From NCBI GenBank assembly GCA_021324235.1, contig JAJPJM010000174.1:1-51243 (forward strand): 51,243 nucleotides of DNA, written 5' to 3'. The stretch is from Verrucomicrobiota bacterium. Lineage in GTDB: Bacteria > Verrucomicrobiota > Verrucomicrobiia > Limisphaerales > UBA11358. Within the stretch, counting starts at the first letter, position 1, and each line of letters begins with the position of its first letter. This document shows positions 26,705 through 35,347 of this stretch, piece after piece. Under the pieces are notes generated by a model. It did no database searches. It was not told the origin of the DNA and saw nothing but the letters and a program-made list of their open reading frames with translations. The position numbers were made by a program, and so were the translations under genes.

Positions 26705-27472
26705 ATGAAAATTGTTTCTTATGTGACTTCGGCCATTGCTGCGTTAACAATGGCTGTCCTGCCTGCAACAGCTGCCACCTATACAGGCCCTGGCACGGCG
26801 AACGGTGGCGGGGCGAGTGGAGAAGGCATTAGCAGTGTTGTCATCAACAACACCGCGACCGATATCACTTTTACCATCAATTCAAGCGCGGTGCAGAGTC
26901 AGTACGTTCAGTATTTTATTTTGATGCAATACGTTGGCCAGGGTGCCAGCGGAAGCACCGCGCTGCTCAACTCTGCGGGAGCCCTTAACGGGTGGGGCCC
27001 AAGTCTGGGCATCAGTACTGGAGAAAACGCTTTTGCCGCCACTTATAACACCGGCGCCACTCCCGCGTACTATAGTGGTGGCGTTTGGAATCAGGGTTCA
27101 GGAGTGAGCTACACCGCCGGTGGCACGGGATTTACTTTCAATTCCTTTACGCTCTCGTTAAGCAGCCTTGGGTTGAGCGTTGGCCAAAGCTTCTATTTCG
27201 ACGTTGTGTCATCATACCCCAATGGAATCGGGCAATCTGCCTATGGTTCATTGGACAGCATTGGGGGTTATCCTGCGGAGACGGATAATTCCTATACGCC
27301 TTGGCTCGGTTCCAATGCTTATGACGCTGCCACCGACGCCTCCGGTACAACCTTTGGTACGGCTGCAAGCCTGTACACTGTCTCGTCTGTTCCGGAACCG
27401 GCAATCAGCGCGTTGCTCGGGTTGGGTACGCTGCTGATGATCATGCGCCGAAGAACATGCCCGGCCCGCTGA
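26705..27472 (+). CDS. PEP-CTERM exported surface protein
   Basis: This 255-residue protein starts with a signal peptide (cleavage near residue 24, PATAATYTG) and ends with a textbook PEP-CTERM sorting tag. The tag comprises VPEP at residues 230-233, a hydrophobic helix (ISALLGLGTLLMIM) and RRR. The tag is thought to be cleaved by an exosortase (EpsH/XrtA-like), which is not in this window. The middle is a Gly/Ser/Thr-rich, strand-rich domain with no recognised enzyme motif. It is preceded by element B and followed by a strong hairpin, so it is probably a monocistronic, regulated surface protein of the galactan locus. Confidence 0.85.
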   Translation: MKIVSYVTSAIAALTMAVLPATAATYTGPGTANGGGASGEGISSVVINNTATDITFTINSSAVQSQYVQYFILMQYVGQGASGSTALLNSAGALNGWGPSLGISTGENAFAATYNTGATPAYYSGGVWNQGSGVSYTAGGTGFTFNSFTLSLSSLGLSVGQSFYFDVVSSYPNGIGQSAYGSLDSIGGYPAETDNSYTPWLGSNAYDAATDASGTTFGTAASLYTVSSVPEPAISALLGLGTLLMIMRRRTCPAR

Positions 27473-27498
27473 CTTGATTTTTGGTCACTGTGAAGAAA

Positions 27499-27530
27499 AA
27501 AGTGCCGCTTGTGAAAATGAGCGGCACTTT
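27499..27530 (+). terminator. Hairpin downstream of the PEP-CTERM gene
   Basis: A perfect 11-bp inverted repeat AAAGTGCCGCT / AGCGGCACTTT (27499-27509 and 27520-27530) with a 10-base loop, 26 bases after the stop codon. A weak T tract (GGTTTATG) and, further on, a T8 run follow. It probably ends the PEP-CTERM transcript. Confidence 0.75.
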
Positions 27531-27951
27531 GGTTTATGCGGTCATGGGATTTTTTTTTGCACCAAAATTCAGCCCACTTCCCGACCGGGGTGGTATATTG
27601 GTGAAGCGACTCCGGTGCATTTACCATGACCGGCAGGCGGCTTTGCGTAATGTAGAACCAATCAGACCAGGTCGACAGTTGTTGACCCAAAATCACTTAT
27701 GCGGTTTTTCCAGACCGCGCAGAATTCCCACAATTCTCTACATTTGTGAGGCTAGGCAGGGTTGAAAATGCAACTATCATTTAAGCAATCACTAATCGAT
27801 CTATGAAGCAATGTGCATGTTGTCATCCTGACTTTTACCGGTCAGGGTTACTCTGTCGTTCAGCGCCGATTGTGGTTTCCGAAGAATCGAGGGCGACTTT
27901 GGCCCGCTCCACCGGGGGGGCAATGACGTAACGCCAGCCGCCCGATAGAAA
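27531..27951. other. Gene-free leader region upstream of the pseudopilin gene
   Basis: No gene is supported; a short frame that reads through the terminator is not credible. The region contains copy C of the 20-bp element (27739-27758), preceded by a small inverted repeat (AGAATT at 27721-27726, AATTCT at 27732-27737), then about 215 bases of leader before the next gene. Confidence 0.6.
27739..27758 (+). promoter_or_regulatory. 20-bp conserved element, copy C
   Basis: TACATTTGTGAGGCTAGGCA again. The three bases before it (CTC) are also shared with copy B. It lies 217 bases before the pseudopilin ATG. Confidence 0.75.
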
Positions 27952-27975
27952 ATGTACAACCCGGATAATTTATCC

Positions 27976-28851
27976 ATGACTCATTTAAAACCATTGAAAT
28001 TTAAGCCTCGATTACGGTTGGGATTTACGCTGATCGAATTATTGGTGGTGATTGCCATCATTGCCATTTTGGCGGCTATGTTGCTGCCGGCACTGTCCGC
28101 CGCCAAGCTCAGGGCACAGGCCATTCTCTGCACGGCGAATCTCAAGCAGTGGGTGGTGGGCTTTCACCTGTACGCCGGTGACCATAACGACAACATGATG
28201 TTGGGTTGGGGTGATCCCAACGGGATGTGGATGGTGGCTTTGCAACCTTACATGCCCGGAGTTACCAACGGGGTGGGCATGGGGGGGAAACTGTGTTTTT
28301 GCCCGGTGGCGACAAAAGTAAGAAGCGATCTTGGTGGAAACACCTGGACCACCTCGGGAACCACTTTTTTGGCTTGGGGGATCATGGGTCAGGGCGCATA
28401 CAATGTTTCGCTTCCGTGGGGTCGTCCTGGAATGGCCGGCAGCTACGGATGTAACGGTTGGGTAGCCAATCCTGCGAGCGGAACCGTCCCGGCGACTGAT
28501 GCACCAGGATATTGGCGGACATTGACCGGGGCTGGCAAGTACTCGACCAAAACACCCTTGTTTGCTGATTGTGTATGGCCTGGGGCCAATCCACACGCCG
28601 GCGGTATGTACAATTCGTCACCGTCGTTGGATGCACCACCGGCCAATTTGGGTGACTGTCAGGTGGGTGCTGAAATGCCGGCTTTTTGCGTTGTCAGGCA
28701 TCCCGGGAGAAATCCTGTGAATATGGCGTTCGTGGATGGTTCGGCCAGGCCGGTGGGCCTGCGACAGCTTTGGCAGTTGCCTTGGAGCAGAACTTACGAC
28801 CCTTCTCAAGCCGTAAGCAAGTTTTACCCTTGGTTGAACTCCTTCAATTAA
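27976..28851 (+). CDS. Type II/IV pseudopilin-like protein (prepilin N-terminal methylation domain)
   Basis: The 291-residue protein carries the prepilin cleavage/methylation motif [25 protein letters not shown] at residues 16-40 (Gly at -1, Glu at +5). It is followed by the large C-terminal domain common in Verrucomicrobia/Planctomycetes, ending in a His...DG element ([22 protein letters not shown] region). Such proteins are often very numerous in these phyla and are thought to be exported by a type II-like system. It is downstream of element C. An upstream ATG at 27952 is possible; I use 27976 because it gives the usual short basic leader ([16 protein letters not shown]). Confidence 0.85.
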   Translation: MTHLKPLKFKPRLRLGFTLIELLVVIAIIAILAAMLLPALSAAKLRAQAILCTANLKQWVVGFHLYAGDHNDNMMLGWGDPNGMWMVALQPYMPGVTNGVGMGGKLCFCPVATKVRSDLGGNTWTTSGTTFLAWGIMGQGAYNVSLPWGRPGMAGSYGCNGWVANPASGTVPATDAPGYWRTLTGAGKYSTKTPLFADCVWPGANPHAGGMYNSSPSLDAPPANLGDCQVGAEMPAFCVVRHPGRNPVNMAFVDGSARPVGLRQLWQLPWSRTYDPSQAVSKFYPWLNSFN

Positions 28852-28913
28852 TCCAAACCACAACCGGCTGATTTTTGACGCTTGTAAGAAATTAATCCAA
28901 AACCCAAAAAATC

Positions 28914-31667
28914 ATGAAAAAAATACCATTCATAGCGTTCATCGGCGGAGTTCTTTTGAGCGTGGCCCCGTTTGCCTCGGCGGTGAATATTTACACCAAC
29001 GATTGGGGTGGTGCCAGCACATCGGTCGTGGGAGACGCCAATAATGGGCCGGTTCTGGTTGGCTGGACGGTTATTGCCAATCGGCGTGGGAACGGCACAT
29101 CGGTCGGGCCTTATTATGGCATTTACCAAACCACGGGTGCCAACGATCCCGTGCTCGGTTTGGGATTGCCGCCGAACACGTGCTATTTGACCGGTCTGGC
29201 GGGGACTGGCACCAATCAACTGGGAGGTCCCGCGATGATGTACACGACCGACACCTCCGGCCCCGGGGCGGGCGGTGATTCTGCCTATGCCGATATTGAC
29301 CCAACGGCATACACCAACTTGACCATCAATGCCGAAGTCGAAAATAGCGGCGGGAATTGCCCCAACTATCTTGCCGTACGGGTTGGCGGATCCTGGTATG
29401 TGGCCACCAACAATCCCTTTCCCAATATCACTCCGTCATACCCGGCTTTTACCAATTGGAGCATGGTTTATGATCCCACTGCAACCAATTGGAATACCCT
29501 CACGTTGGGCTCCACCTTTGTCACCATCGGTGCGACCGCCGGAGCCAATCTGTCGGGTCCCATCACCGGCATTGGCATTGTTGAGGCCACTAATACCGTT
29601 CCGGGCGGCAATAACGGGATGAACTACGGCCGGATTGTTATTAATCAGGGTCCGGGTGACTTTCCCAAAATACCGGCCACGCTAATCTCGCCGGCGATCA
29701 CCCCTCAAACGGTGTATGTAGGCGGTGGAGCGTCCTTTGTGCCGGTGTTCTCAGGCAACCCCACTCTCGTTTATCGGTGGCAGACCAATGGGGTTAACAT
29801 GAGTGGAAGCAGATACATCGGCACCACCAGCAATATACTGACCATCACCAATATCAACGCCAATGACGGGCTGGCCACTTTCGATGTGGTGGTGACAAAC
29901 TTCATTGGCGCAGCCACAAACACCAGCCTGCAATTGACCGTCAGCAATGTGCCGCCGGGTCTCTTGTACGCGGAATTGTTTCCTTATACCGGACCCAGTG
30001 GCGATATTCCTCTGACGAGTGCCGGTTGGGTCGTCGCTGCGCCGGGCAATACGGTGGTCAATATCTACAATGCCGGCGGTGGTTTGGGTGATGCCTATTC
30101 CTATTCACCGGCCGCCACCACCAACCTTTACTACACAACGGATACCAATGACACCGGGTTGTCCGGATTGCCGTTTGTGGACATCAATCCCGCCAGTTAC
30201 CCGGCCATATCCTTCCAGGCCGGTTTCGTGCCGGGGAATGGACCGGGTCAGGTTTCCGGGGCCGTCTCGGTCTATTGGGCGGTTAAGATGACCAATGGGT
30301 GGTATTGCTCCGCGCAATCCCAGACCATTGTGCTCTCCGGGTTAAGTCCCTACCTGACTTATCAATATGGGTTCAATCCGGCCGCAACCAATTGGAACAA
30401 TCTCACCGTTACCAGCAGCAATGCGGTGATTGGCAGTCAGGCTGCCAGCATTTTGACTGGCAACATCATTGGTGCAGGCCTGGTGATTGCTCACAATGAT
30501 GCCAGCGGTTCAGATATGAACTTCCAGGATTTTGAAATCATCACCAACCAGGCCGTAGCCATGCCGCCGAGCATCGGCCAAGGCTACCCTCTCGACGTCA
30601 GTGTCGCCTCCGGAGGCGGTGCGAGCTTTGGTGTCTCTGCCAGTGGAAGCCAGCCCTTTATTTACAGTTGGACGACCAACGGTGTCTTTGTCTCCAATGG
30701 AGGTCGAATCTCCGGGGCGACCACCGCGACGTTGACCATCGCGAATCTGAACAGCAGCGACAGTGGCTTGCAGATTGTTGCTTATGTCACCAACTCGGCC
30801 GGCGGTGACAACAGCACTTTGTCTGCTGACGGCGGTCCCACCATCCTGACGGTGACTAATCCTCCCGTCGGGCTGGTTTATTCAGAGGTGTTTCCGTTTG
30901 TGGGCCCGGCTGCCGGCAATTATCCGATCAGCGGCGTGGGCTGGACGGAGGCGGTTCCCAACAGTCCCAATGCGCTCTTCCAGGCGGGCTCACCGGGAAC
31001 CAGCTCGGCCAGCCAGGGAGCCGTTTTCGCGTTCCTGGGGACTCCGGGCGTGACCGTGTACTATGCGACGACGGCCTCGGACACCAATCAATCTGGCTTG
31101 CCGTTCCCGAATATTGACCCGGCGGCCTATCCGAACTTGAGCATTTCAGTGGACATTGCGCCCAGCTCCTCTTCCAGCAATGTCACGGCCTACGTGGCGG
31201 TGCAAATGGGAACCAATTGGTACATTGCCGCCAGCGCCCTTCCCGTGCCGACCGCGGTTGATAGCGCGACATTTGCAACCTATACCACCACGTTTAATCC
31301 CGCCGCGGCGAACTGGAAAAATCTGACTGTAACCGGCTCGGGCGGAATCATCGGATCACCGGCCACCCGCAATTTGAGCGGGGTGATGACGGGAGCTGGT
31401 GTGGTCTTCGTCACGGTGGGGACTGGAGGAACCTTCAACTTCCAGAATTTCGTGATCACTGGAACCGGAGTTGGCGGCATCAATGCCGGGTCGTTGACGG
31501 GCGGCAATCTCAACCTGACATGGGTTGGAAACCCGGCCGTAAAACTGCAAAGTTCCACCAACTTGACCAGCAACGTATGGCAGGATGTGCCTGGCACGTA
31601 CGGGCTTTATTCGCTTCCCGTGTCGGTCACCGGACCCCAGAAATTTTTCCGGCTGACGAGCCCGTGA
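28914..31667 (+). CDS. Large exported protein with three repeated beta modules and Ig-like spacers
   Basis: This 917-residue protein has a signal peptide (residues 5-23, cleavage at ASA-V). It contains three homologous modules of about 200 residues: about 24-250, 348-550 and 651-865. Each has a '(Y)YTTDT...DIDP-x-x-YxNL' block, a 'VxxxWY-x-A' block and a 'FNPAATNWxNLTV' block ending with 'NFQ(D/N)F-I'. Between modules 1-2 and 2-3 sit Ig-like domains (about 260-345 and 555-645; 'YRWQTNGV...TITNINANDG', 'YSWTTNGVF...LTIANLNSSDSG'). The tail (LQSSTNLTSN-W-DV...FFRLTSP) resembles the end of many Verrucomicrobia secreted proteins. A glycan-binding or adhesion role is likely but not shown. It shares direction with the galactanase downstream. 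Confidence 0.75.
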   Translation: MKKIPFIAFIGGVLLSVAPFASAVNIYTNDWGGASTSVVGDANNGPVLVGWTVIANRRGNGTSVGPYYGIYQTTGANDPVLGLGLPPNTCYLTGLAGTGTNQLGGPAMMYTTDTSGPGAGGDSAYADIDPTAYTNLTINAEVENSGGNCPNYLAVRVGGSWYVATNNPFPNITPSYPAFTNWSMVYDPTATNWNTLTLGSTFVTIGATAGANLSGPITGIGIVEATNTVPGGNNGMNYGRIVINQGPGDFPKIPATLISPAITPQTVYVGGGASFVPVFSGNPTLVYRWQTNGVNMSGSRYIGTTSNILTITNINANDGLATFDVVVTNFIGAATNTSLQLTVSNVPPGLLYAELFPYTGPSGDIPLTSAGWVVAAPGNTVVNIYNAGGGLGDAYSYSPAATTNLYYTTDTNDTGLSGLPFVDINPASYPAISFQAGFVPGNGPGQVSGAVSVYWAVKMTNGWYCSAQSQTIVLSGLSPYLTYQYGFNPAATNWNNLTVTSSNAVIGSQAASILTGNIIGAGLVIAHNDASGSDMNFQDFEIITNQAVAMPPSIGQGYPLDVSVASGGGASFGVSASGSQPFIYSWTTNGVFVSNGGRISGATTATLTIANLNSSDSGLQIVAYVTNSAGGDNSTLSADGGPTILTVTNPPVGLVYSEVFPFVGPAAGNYPISGVGWTEAVPNSPNALFQAGSPGTSSASQGAVFAFLGTPGVTVYYATTASDTNQSGLPFPNIDPAAYPNLSISVDIAPSSSSSNVTAYVAVQMGTNWYIAASALPVPTAVDSATFATYTTTFNPAAANWKNLTVTGSGGIIGSPATRNLSGVMTGAGVVFVTVGTGGTFNFQNFVITGTGVGGINAGSLTGGNLNLTWVGNPAVKLQSSTNLTSNVWQDVPGTYGLYSLPVSVTGPQKFFRLTSP

Positions 31668-31742
31668 GCGGTTTGAAATTGTAAATCGGTACGAAGCTGG
31701 AGCTGTTCACTTTAAAACCGGGATGGCTCCAGCTTCAAGTTA

Positions 31743-33095
31743 ATGCGTGACCATTCAATCGTAACCAACGTGTTCAAACTGAAACTTGCATGTTTGCTGT
31801 TTGTCGTTTCGGCGCTTTTCGCGCCGGGGACGGTGCCCGCACAGGGCAATTTCATCGCCGGAGCAGATATGTCGTTTCTGGCGTATTATGAATCCCTCGG
31901 TATCGTTTATAAGGACAACGGCGTAACGGAAGACGCGCTTCAAATCCTGAAAACCAACGGCATTAACTGTATCCGTCTCCGATTATTTACCAGCAGCGCT
32001 GCTCAAGCGGCGGCGAATCCTTATAATTACATCAACAACACCAACTACACCATTCCCCTGGCGGTGCGGGTCAAAAACGCCGGGCTGCAATTCCTGCTCG
32101 ATTTTCATTACTCCGACACCTGGGCCGACCCGAGCCATCAAGCCACGCCCGCTGCGTGGTTGACCAATACCTTCCCCCAGATGGTGCAGCAAATGTACAC
32201 TTACAACAGCAATACTGTCGCTGCCTTTGCCGCCGCGGGGGCAACGCCGGATTACGTCCAGATTGGAAATGAAATCACGCAAGGCATGTTGTTCACCAAC
32301 AGCACCGGCGCGACCATCGGACAGGTTTCCGGCAGTTACAACACGTCCTGGTCGCAACTCGGCCAATTGATGAAGGCAGCCGTTCAGGGCATCCAGGACG
32401 CCGCGAACGCTGCCGGGGTTGCCATGCCCAAAATTATCGTTCATATCGACCGGGGCGGGGATTGGGCCACCACCGAATGGTTCTTTGACAACCTGACCTA
32501 TCAAGGAGTTCCTTTTGACATCATCGGTGAAAGTTATTACCCGTTCTGGCACGGCCCGTTAAGCGGTCTGAGCAACTGCCTGACCAATGCCGCACAACGT
32601 TATGGCAAGCCGGTGATCGTTGCGGAGACGGATTTCCCCTGGACCTCGTCGACAAACATATACGGCATTCCGGCCACCACCAACGGACAGGTTCAATATG
32701 TGGTCGCGCTGGCCCAGGTGGTCAAGAGCGTCCCCAATAATCTGGGAGCCGGAATTTTTTGGTGGGGAACGGAATATCAGTACCCAAACGCAAACCAGGC
32801 CGGGTTTGGAACCCGGTCGTTCTTTGGCAGCGACGGTAACGTGTTACCGGTGGCGGATGCCTACGGGCAACTCGCCGTCCCCATTGTTCTGAGTGCCGGT
32901 CTGAGTGGTTCCAATCTGGTGATGCAATGGCCGTTAAGCGGGGCGGGCATGAACTTGATGATGACCACGGACCTGGCGCCGCCGACGGTTTGGCTGCCGG
33001 TGGCCAATGCCATTCAAAATACGGGGACGGTGTTCGATGTCAGCCTGCCGATGAATCCCACGCAGAGCCGTTTTTACCGTTTGCAATCGAACTGA
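31743..33095 (+). CDS. Second secreted endo-beta-1,4-galactanase (GH53) with extra C-terminal domain
   Basis: This 450-residue GH53 enzyme has a signal peptide (cleavage near residue 34, PAQGNF). The barrel has 'IAGADMSFLAYYESLG', 'IRLRLF', 'FLLDFHYSDTWADP', acid/base Glu177 (IGNEIT) and nucleophile Glu295 (AETDFPW), and ends 'GAGIFWWGTEY'. Unlike the first GH53 it carries a C-terminal domain of about 70 residues ending 'SRFYRLQSN', similar to the tail of the preceding 917-residue protein. The two galactanases are clearly divergent paralogues, so they may act on different chain lengths or cell locations. It sits 75 bases after the Ig-like protein and probably belongs to the same transcript. 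Confidence 0.93.
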   Translation: MRDHSIVTNVFKLKLACLLFVVSALFAPGTVPAQGNFIAGADMSFLAYYESLGIVYKDNGVTEDALQILKTNGINCIRLRLFTSSAAQAAANPYNYINNTNYTIPLAVRVKNAGLQFLLDFHYSDTWADPSHQATPAAWLTNTFPQMVQQMYTYNSNTVAAFAAAGATPDYVQIGNEITQGMLFTNSTGATIGQVSGSYNTSWSQLGQLMKAAVQGIQDAANAAGVAMPKIIVHIDRGGDWATTEWFFDNLTYQGVPFDIIGESYYPFWHGPLSGLSNCLTNAAQRYGKPVIVAETDFPWTSSTNIYGIPATTNGQVQYVVALAQVVKSVPNNLGAGIFWWGTEYQYPNANQAGFGTRSFFGSDGNVLPVADAYGQLAVPIVLSAGLSGSNLVMQWPLSGAGMNLMMTTDLAPPTVWLPVANAIQNTGTVFDVSLPMNPTQSRFYRLQSN

Positions 33096-33132
33096 CCGGG
33101 ACTCCGCCCGGGAACAAGGTGCTCTTCGTTTT

Positions 33133-33525
33133 GTGAACAGGGAAACCGCAGCCCGTCAGAAAATCAGTCAGCGCATTGCTTGCAGGTTGGGACATCTCAA
33201 TGCGTGGATGAGCGTGCCGGAACTGGCCAAAGCCGTAAACCTTTCGTCGGCCCTTTACCGCCCTGTTCCGGCAAAAGACCGGCTCTCCGCCGATAATTTT
33301 TTTATCCGACTGCGGATGCATCAAGCCCGCCATCTTTGCTGGCTAAGCGCAAAGCGATGTGAGTTTCCTGCGGCGGCACCGACAGCGGTGATCTGTTTTC
33401 GGACGGCTCGTTTCCAGCCAAACGCAGCGTGTGTTCGACGGCCCGGCCTTCGCCATTCCTGTCTCCACACCCGCCGGTACGGACGCTGGGTGCCGCAGGT
33501 CGGTTCCAAATCCGACTTCGCGTGA
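33133..33525 (+). pseudogene. Decayed AraC-family regulator (C-terminal DNA-binding part)
   Basis: The open frame begins like an AraC/XylS helix-turn-helix (MSVPELAKAVNLSSALYR) and resumes as 'NFFIRLRMHQARHL'. The intervening 'LFRQKTG' signature is present only in the +1 frame, so two compensating frameshifts have occurred. Downstream, fragments resembling the second helix-turn-helix lie in other frames to about 33580. No N-terminal sensor domain is present. The 660-base stretch between the galactanase and the ATP-grasp gene (33096-33757) holds nothing else I can support. Position next to the galactanase suggests it was once its regulator. Confidence 0.5.
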
Positions 33526-33757
33526 AATCTTTTCAAAGGTGTCTCCGGGTTCGGCCCGGGTTCGGCAAGGTGATTGCTAAAGAACGCAATGTCATATTTG
33601 TTTAACAAACCTGAACCGTTGGGTTTGGGCCGGGCCATTGGTCTGGCTGGCATGAAAAACCTCAAATTATTGGGCGAATCCGGCTTTTTCCGGAGCCGGC
33701 TGACTGCGAGGGGCGTGGAATTTTCCTGTTCCCGATGCCGGCAACCGATGTTTTAAA

Positions 33758-35236
33758 ATGCCCACCAAGCCCAAAACGCAACCGATCAAGCGACTGCTCA
33801 GCCACTACGAGCCGTCCGGATTTTTCGACGAGATGCTTGATGGCGAGGGACGGATACGCCCGCATTACCGGCAGTTCCAGGAACTGTTTCAGACGCTGAC
33901 CACGCGGGAGTTCGAGCACAAACGCCAGTCGATTGACCTCGCGTTTTTGCGTCAGGGCATCACCTTCAATGTCTATGGCAATTCGGCAGGCGCGGAAAAA
34001 ATTTTCCCCTTCGACCTGCTGCCGCGGGTCATTCCCGCCGGAGAGTGGGAGATGCTTGAACGCGGCCTCGCCCAGCGCATCACGGCGCTGAATTTGTTCC
34101 TGCGCGACATTTATCATGAGCAAAAAATCCTGCGGGATGGCGTCATTCCACCGTCCTACGTCCTCACGGGAAAACATTTCCGGCGCGAGTTCGTGAACTT
34201 CAACGTGCCGAAGGACATTTACATTCACATTTGCGGTACGGATTTAATCCGGGACAACAAGGGCCAATATCTGGTGTTGGAGGACAACGGCCGCTGTCCC
34301 AGCGGCGTCAGTTACGTTCTGGAAAATCGCCGGGCGATGAAGCGGGCCTTTCCCGCCATGTTCGAAGGCATCGGCGTGCAGCCGGTCGAACATTATCCGC
34401 AGGAACTGCTGAAGATGCTGCACCACATCGCGCCCGCCGGGGTGGCGGACCCGACGATTGTTTTGCTCACGCCCGGCGCCTACAACTCGGCCTATTTCGA
34501 GCACACCTATCTGGCGCGGCAGATGGGCATTGAAATTGTCGAGGGCCGCGACCTGGTGGTGCGCGACGCCCGCGTTTTCATGCGTACCACCAAGGGACTC
34601 CAGCCGGTGCACGTCATTTACCGGCGCATTGACGACGATTTCCTCGATCCGACGGTTTTTCGCCGCGATTCCCTGCTGGGCGTGCCGGGCATCGTCCACG
34701 CCTATCGCGCCGGCAATGTGTCGCTCGCCAATTCAATCGGCACCGGCATCGCCGATGACAAGGTGATGTATTACTTCGTGCCGCGCATGATCAAGTATTA
34801 CCTCGACCAGGAGCCGCTGCTGGCCAACGTGCCGACCTATCTGGCCAGCGAAGCGGAAGACCAGAAGTACATCCTTGAAAATCTCGATCAACTGGTGGTG
34901 AAGGCGGCCAATGAATCCGGCGGCTACGGCATGCTGATGGGGCCGAAGGCAACCCGGGCGGAAATCGCCGCGTTCCGGAAAAAAATTGAGGCCGAACCGC
35001 GCAATTACATCGCGCAGCCGATGATTTCACTGTCACGGCATCCGACGTGCGTGGACGACGATAATTATTTTGAGGGCCGGCACATCGACCTGCGGCCCTA
35101 CATTATTTACGGCGAGAAGATCGCCATCGTGCCCGGCGGCCTGACGCGCGTGGCGTTGCGCAAAGGCTCGCTCGTCGTCAACTCGTCGCAGGGCGGCGGC
35201 AGCAAGGACACCTGGGTGCTCTATGGAGATGAGTAG
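33758..35236 (+). CDS. Circularly permuted ATP-grasp protein (DUF404/DUF407 family)
   Basis: This 492-residue protein belongs to the circularly permuted ATP-grasp type 2 family, predicted (Iyer and co-workers) to form amide/peptide-like bonds with ATP. Family marks are '[14 protein letters not shown]' (about 68-82), '[20 protein letters not shown]' (about 172-192), '[12 protein letters not shown]', the nucleotide-loop '[11 protein letters not shown]', '[11 protein letters not shown]' and the terminal '[27 protein letters not shown]'. All appear intact, unlike in the fused paralogue at 44888. It is the first gene of the long plus-strand cluster with alpha-E and transglutaminase-like partners. 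The substrate is unknown. The ATG follows a plain purine stretch. Confidence 0.88.
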   Translation: MPTKPKTQPIKRLLSHYEPSGFFDEMLDGEGRIRPHYRQFQELFQTLTTREFEHKRQSIDLAFLRQGITFNVYGNSAGAEKIFPFDLLPRVIPAGEWEMLERGLAQRITALNLFLRDIYHEQKILRDGVIPPSYVLTGKHFRREFVNFNVPKDIYIHICGTDLIRDNKGQYLVLEDNGRCPSGVSYVLENRRAMKRAFPAMFEGIGVQPVEHYPQELLKMLHHIAPAGVADPTIVLLTPGAYNSAYFEHTYLARQMGIEIVEGRDLVVRDARVFMRTTKGLQPVHVIYRRIDDDFLDPTVFRRDSLLGVPGIVHAYRAGNVSLANSIGTGIADDKVMYYFVPRMIKYYLDQEPLLANVPTYLASEAEDQKYILENLDQLVVKAANESGGYGMLMGPKATRAEIAAFRKKIEAEPRNYIAQPMISLSRHPTCVDDDNYFEGRHIDLRPYIIYGEKIAIVPGGLTRVALRKGSLVVNSSQGGGSKDTWVLYGDE

Positions 35237-35239
35237 GAA

Positions 35240-35347
35240 ATTTATGATTTACGATTTACGATTTACGATTTCGGAGGGCGGGTTTGGACCGCTGGCGCAG
35301 GCCGCGGTACGGGCCAAATCATCAATCATCAATCATCAATCATAAAT
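35240..35347. repeat. Heptamer arrays forming a long imperfect inverted repeat at the alpha-E start
   Basis: The left arm (35240-35271) is three GATTTAC units with flanks; the right arm (35316-35347) is three AATCATC units with flanks. The reverse complement of the left arm matches the right arm at 26 of 32 positions, with a 44-base GC-rich loop between. The right arm runs into the ATG of the alpha-E gene, and no Shine-Dalgarno is visible there. Confidence 0.85.

Noticed and set aside
27481-27765. 94-codon frame downstream of the PEP-CTERM gene
   Set aside because: It runs through the terminator hairpin and the 20-bp element, and its product shows no features.
29300-31600. Repetitive ACC/AAT-rich sequence that might be read as a CRISPR or satellite
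   Set aside because: It is the coding repeat of Ig-like and beta modules at protein level; there are no regular identical repeats with spacers.
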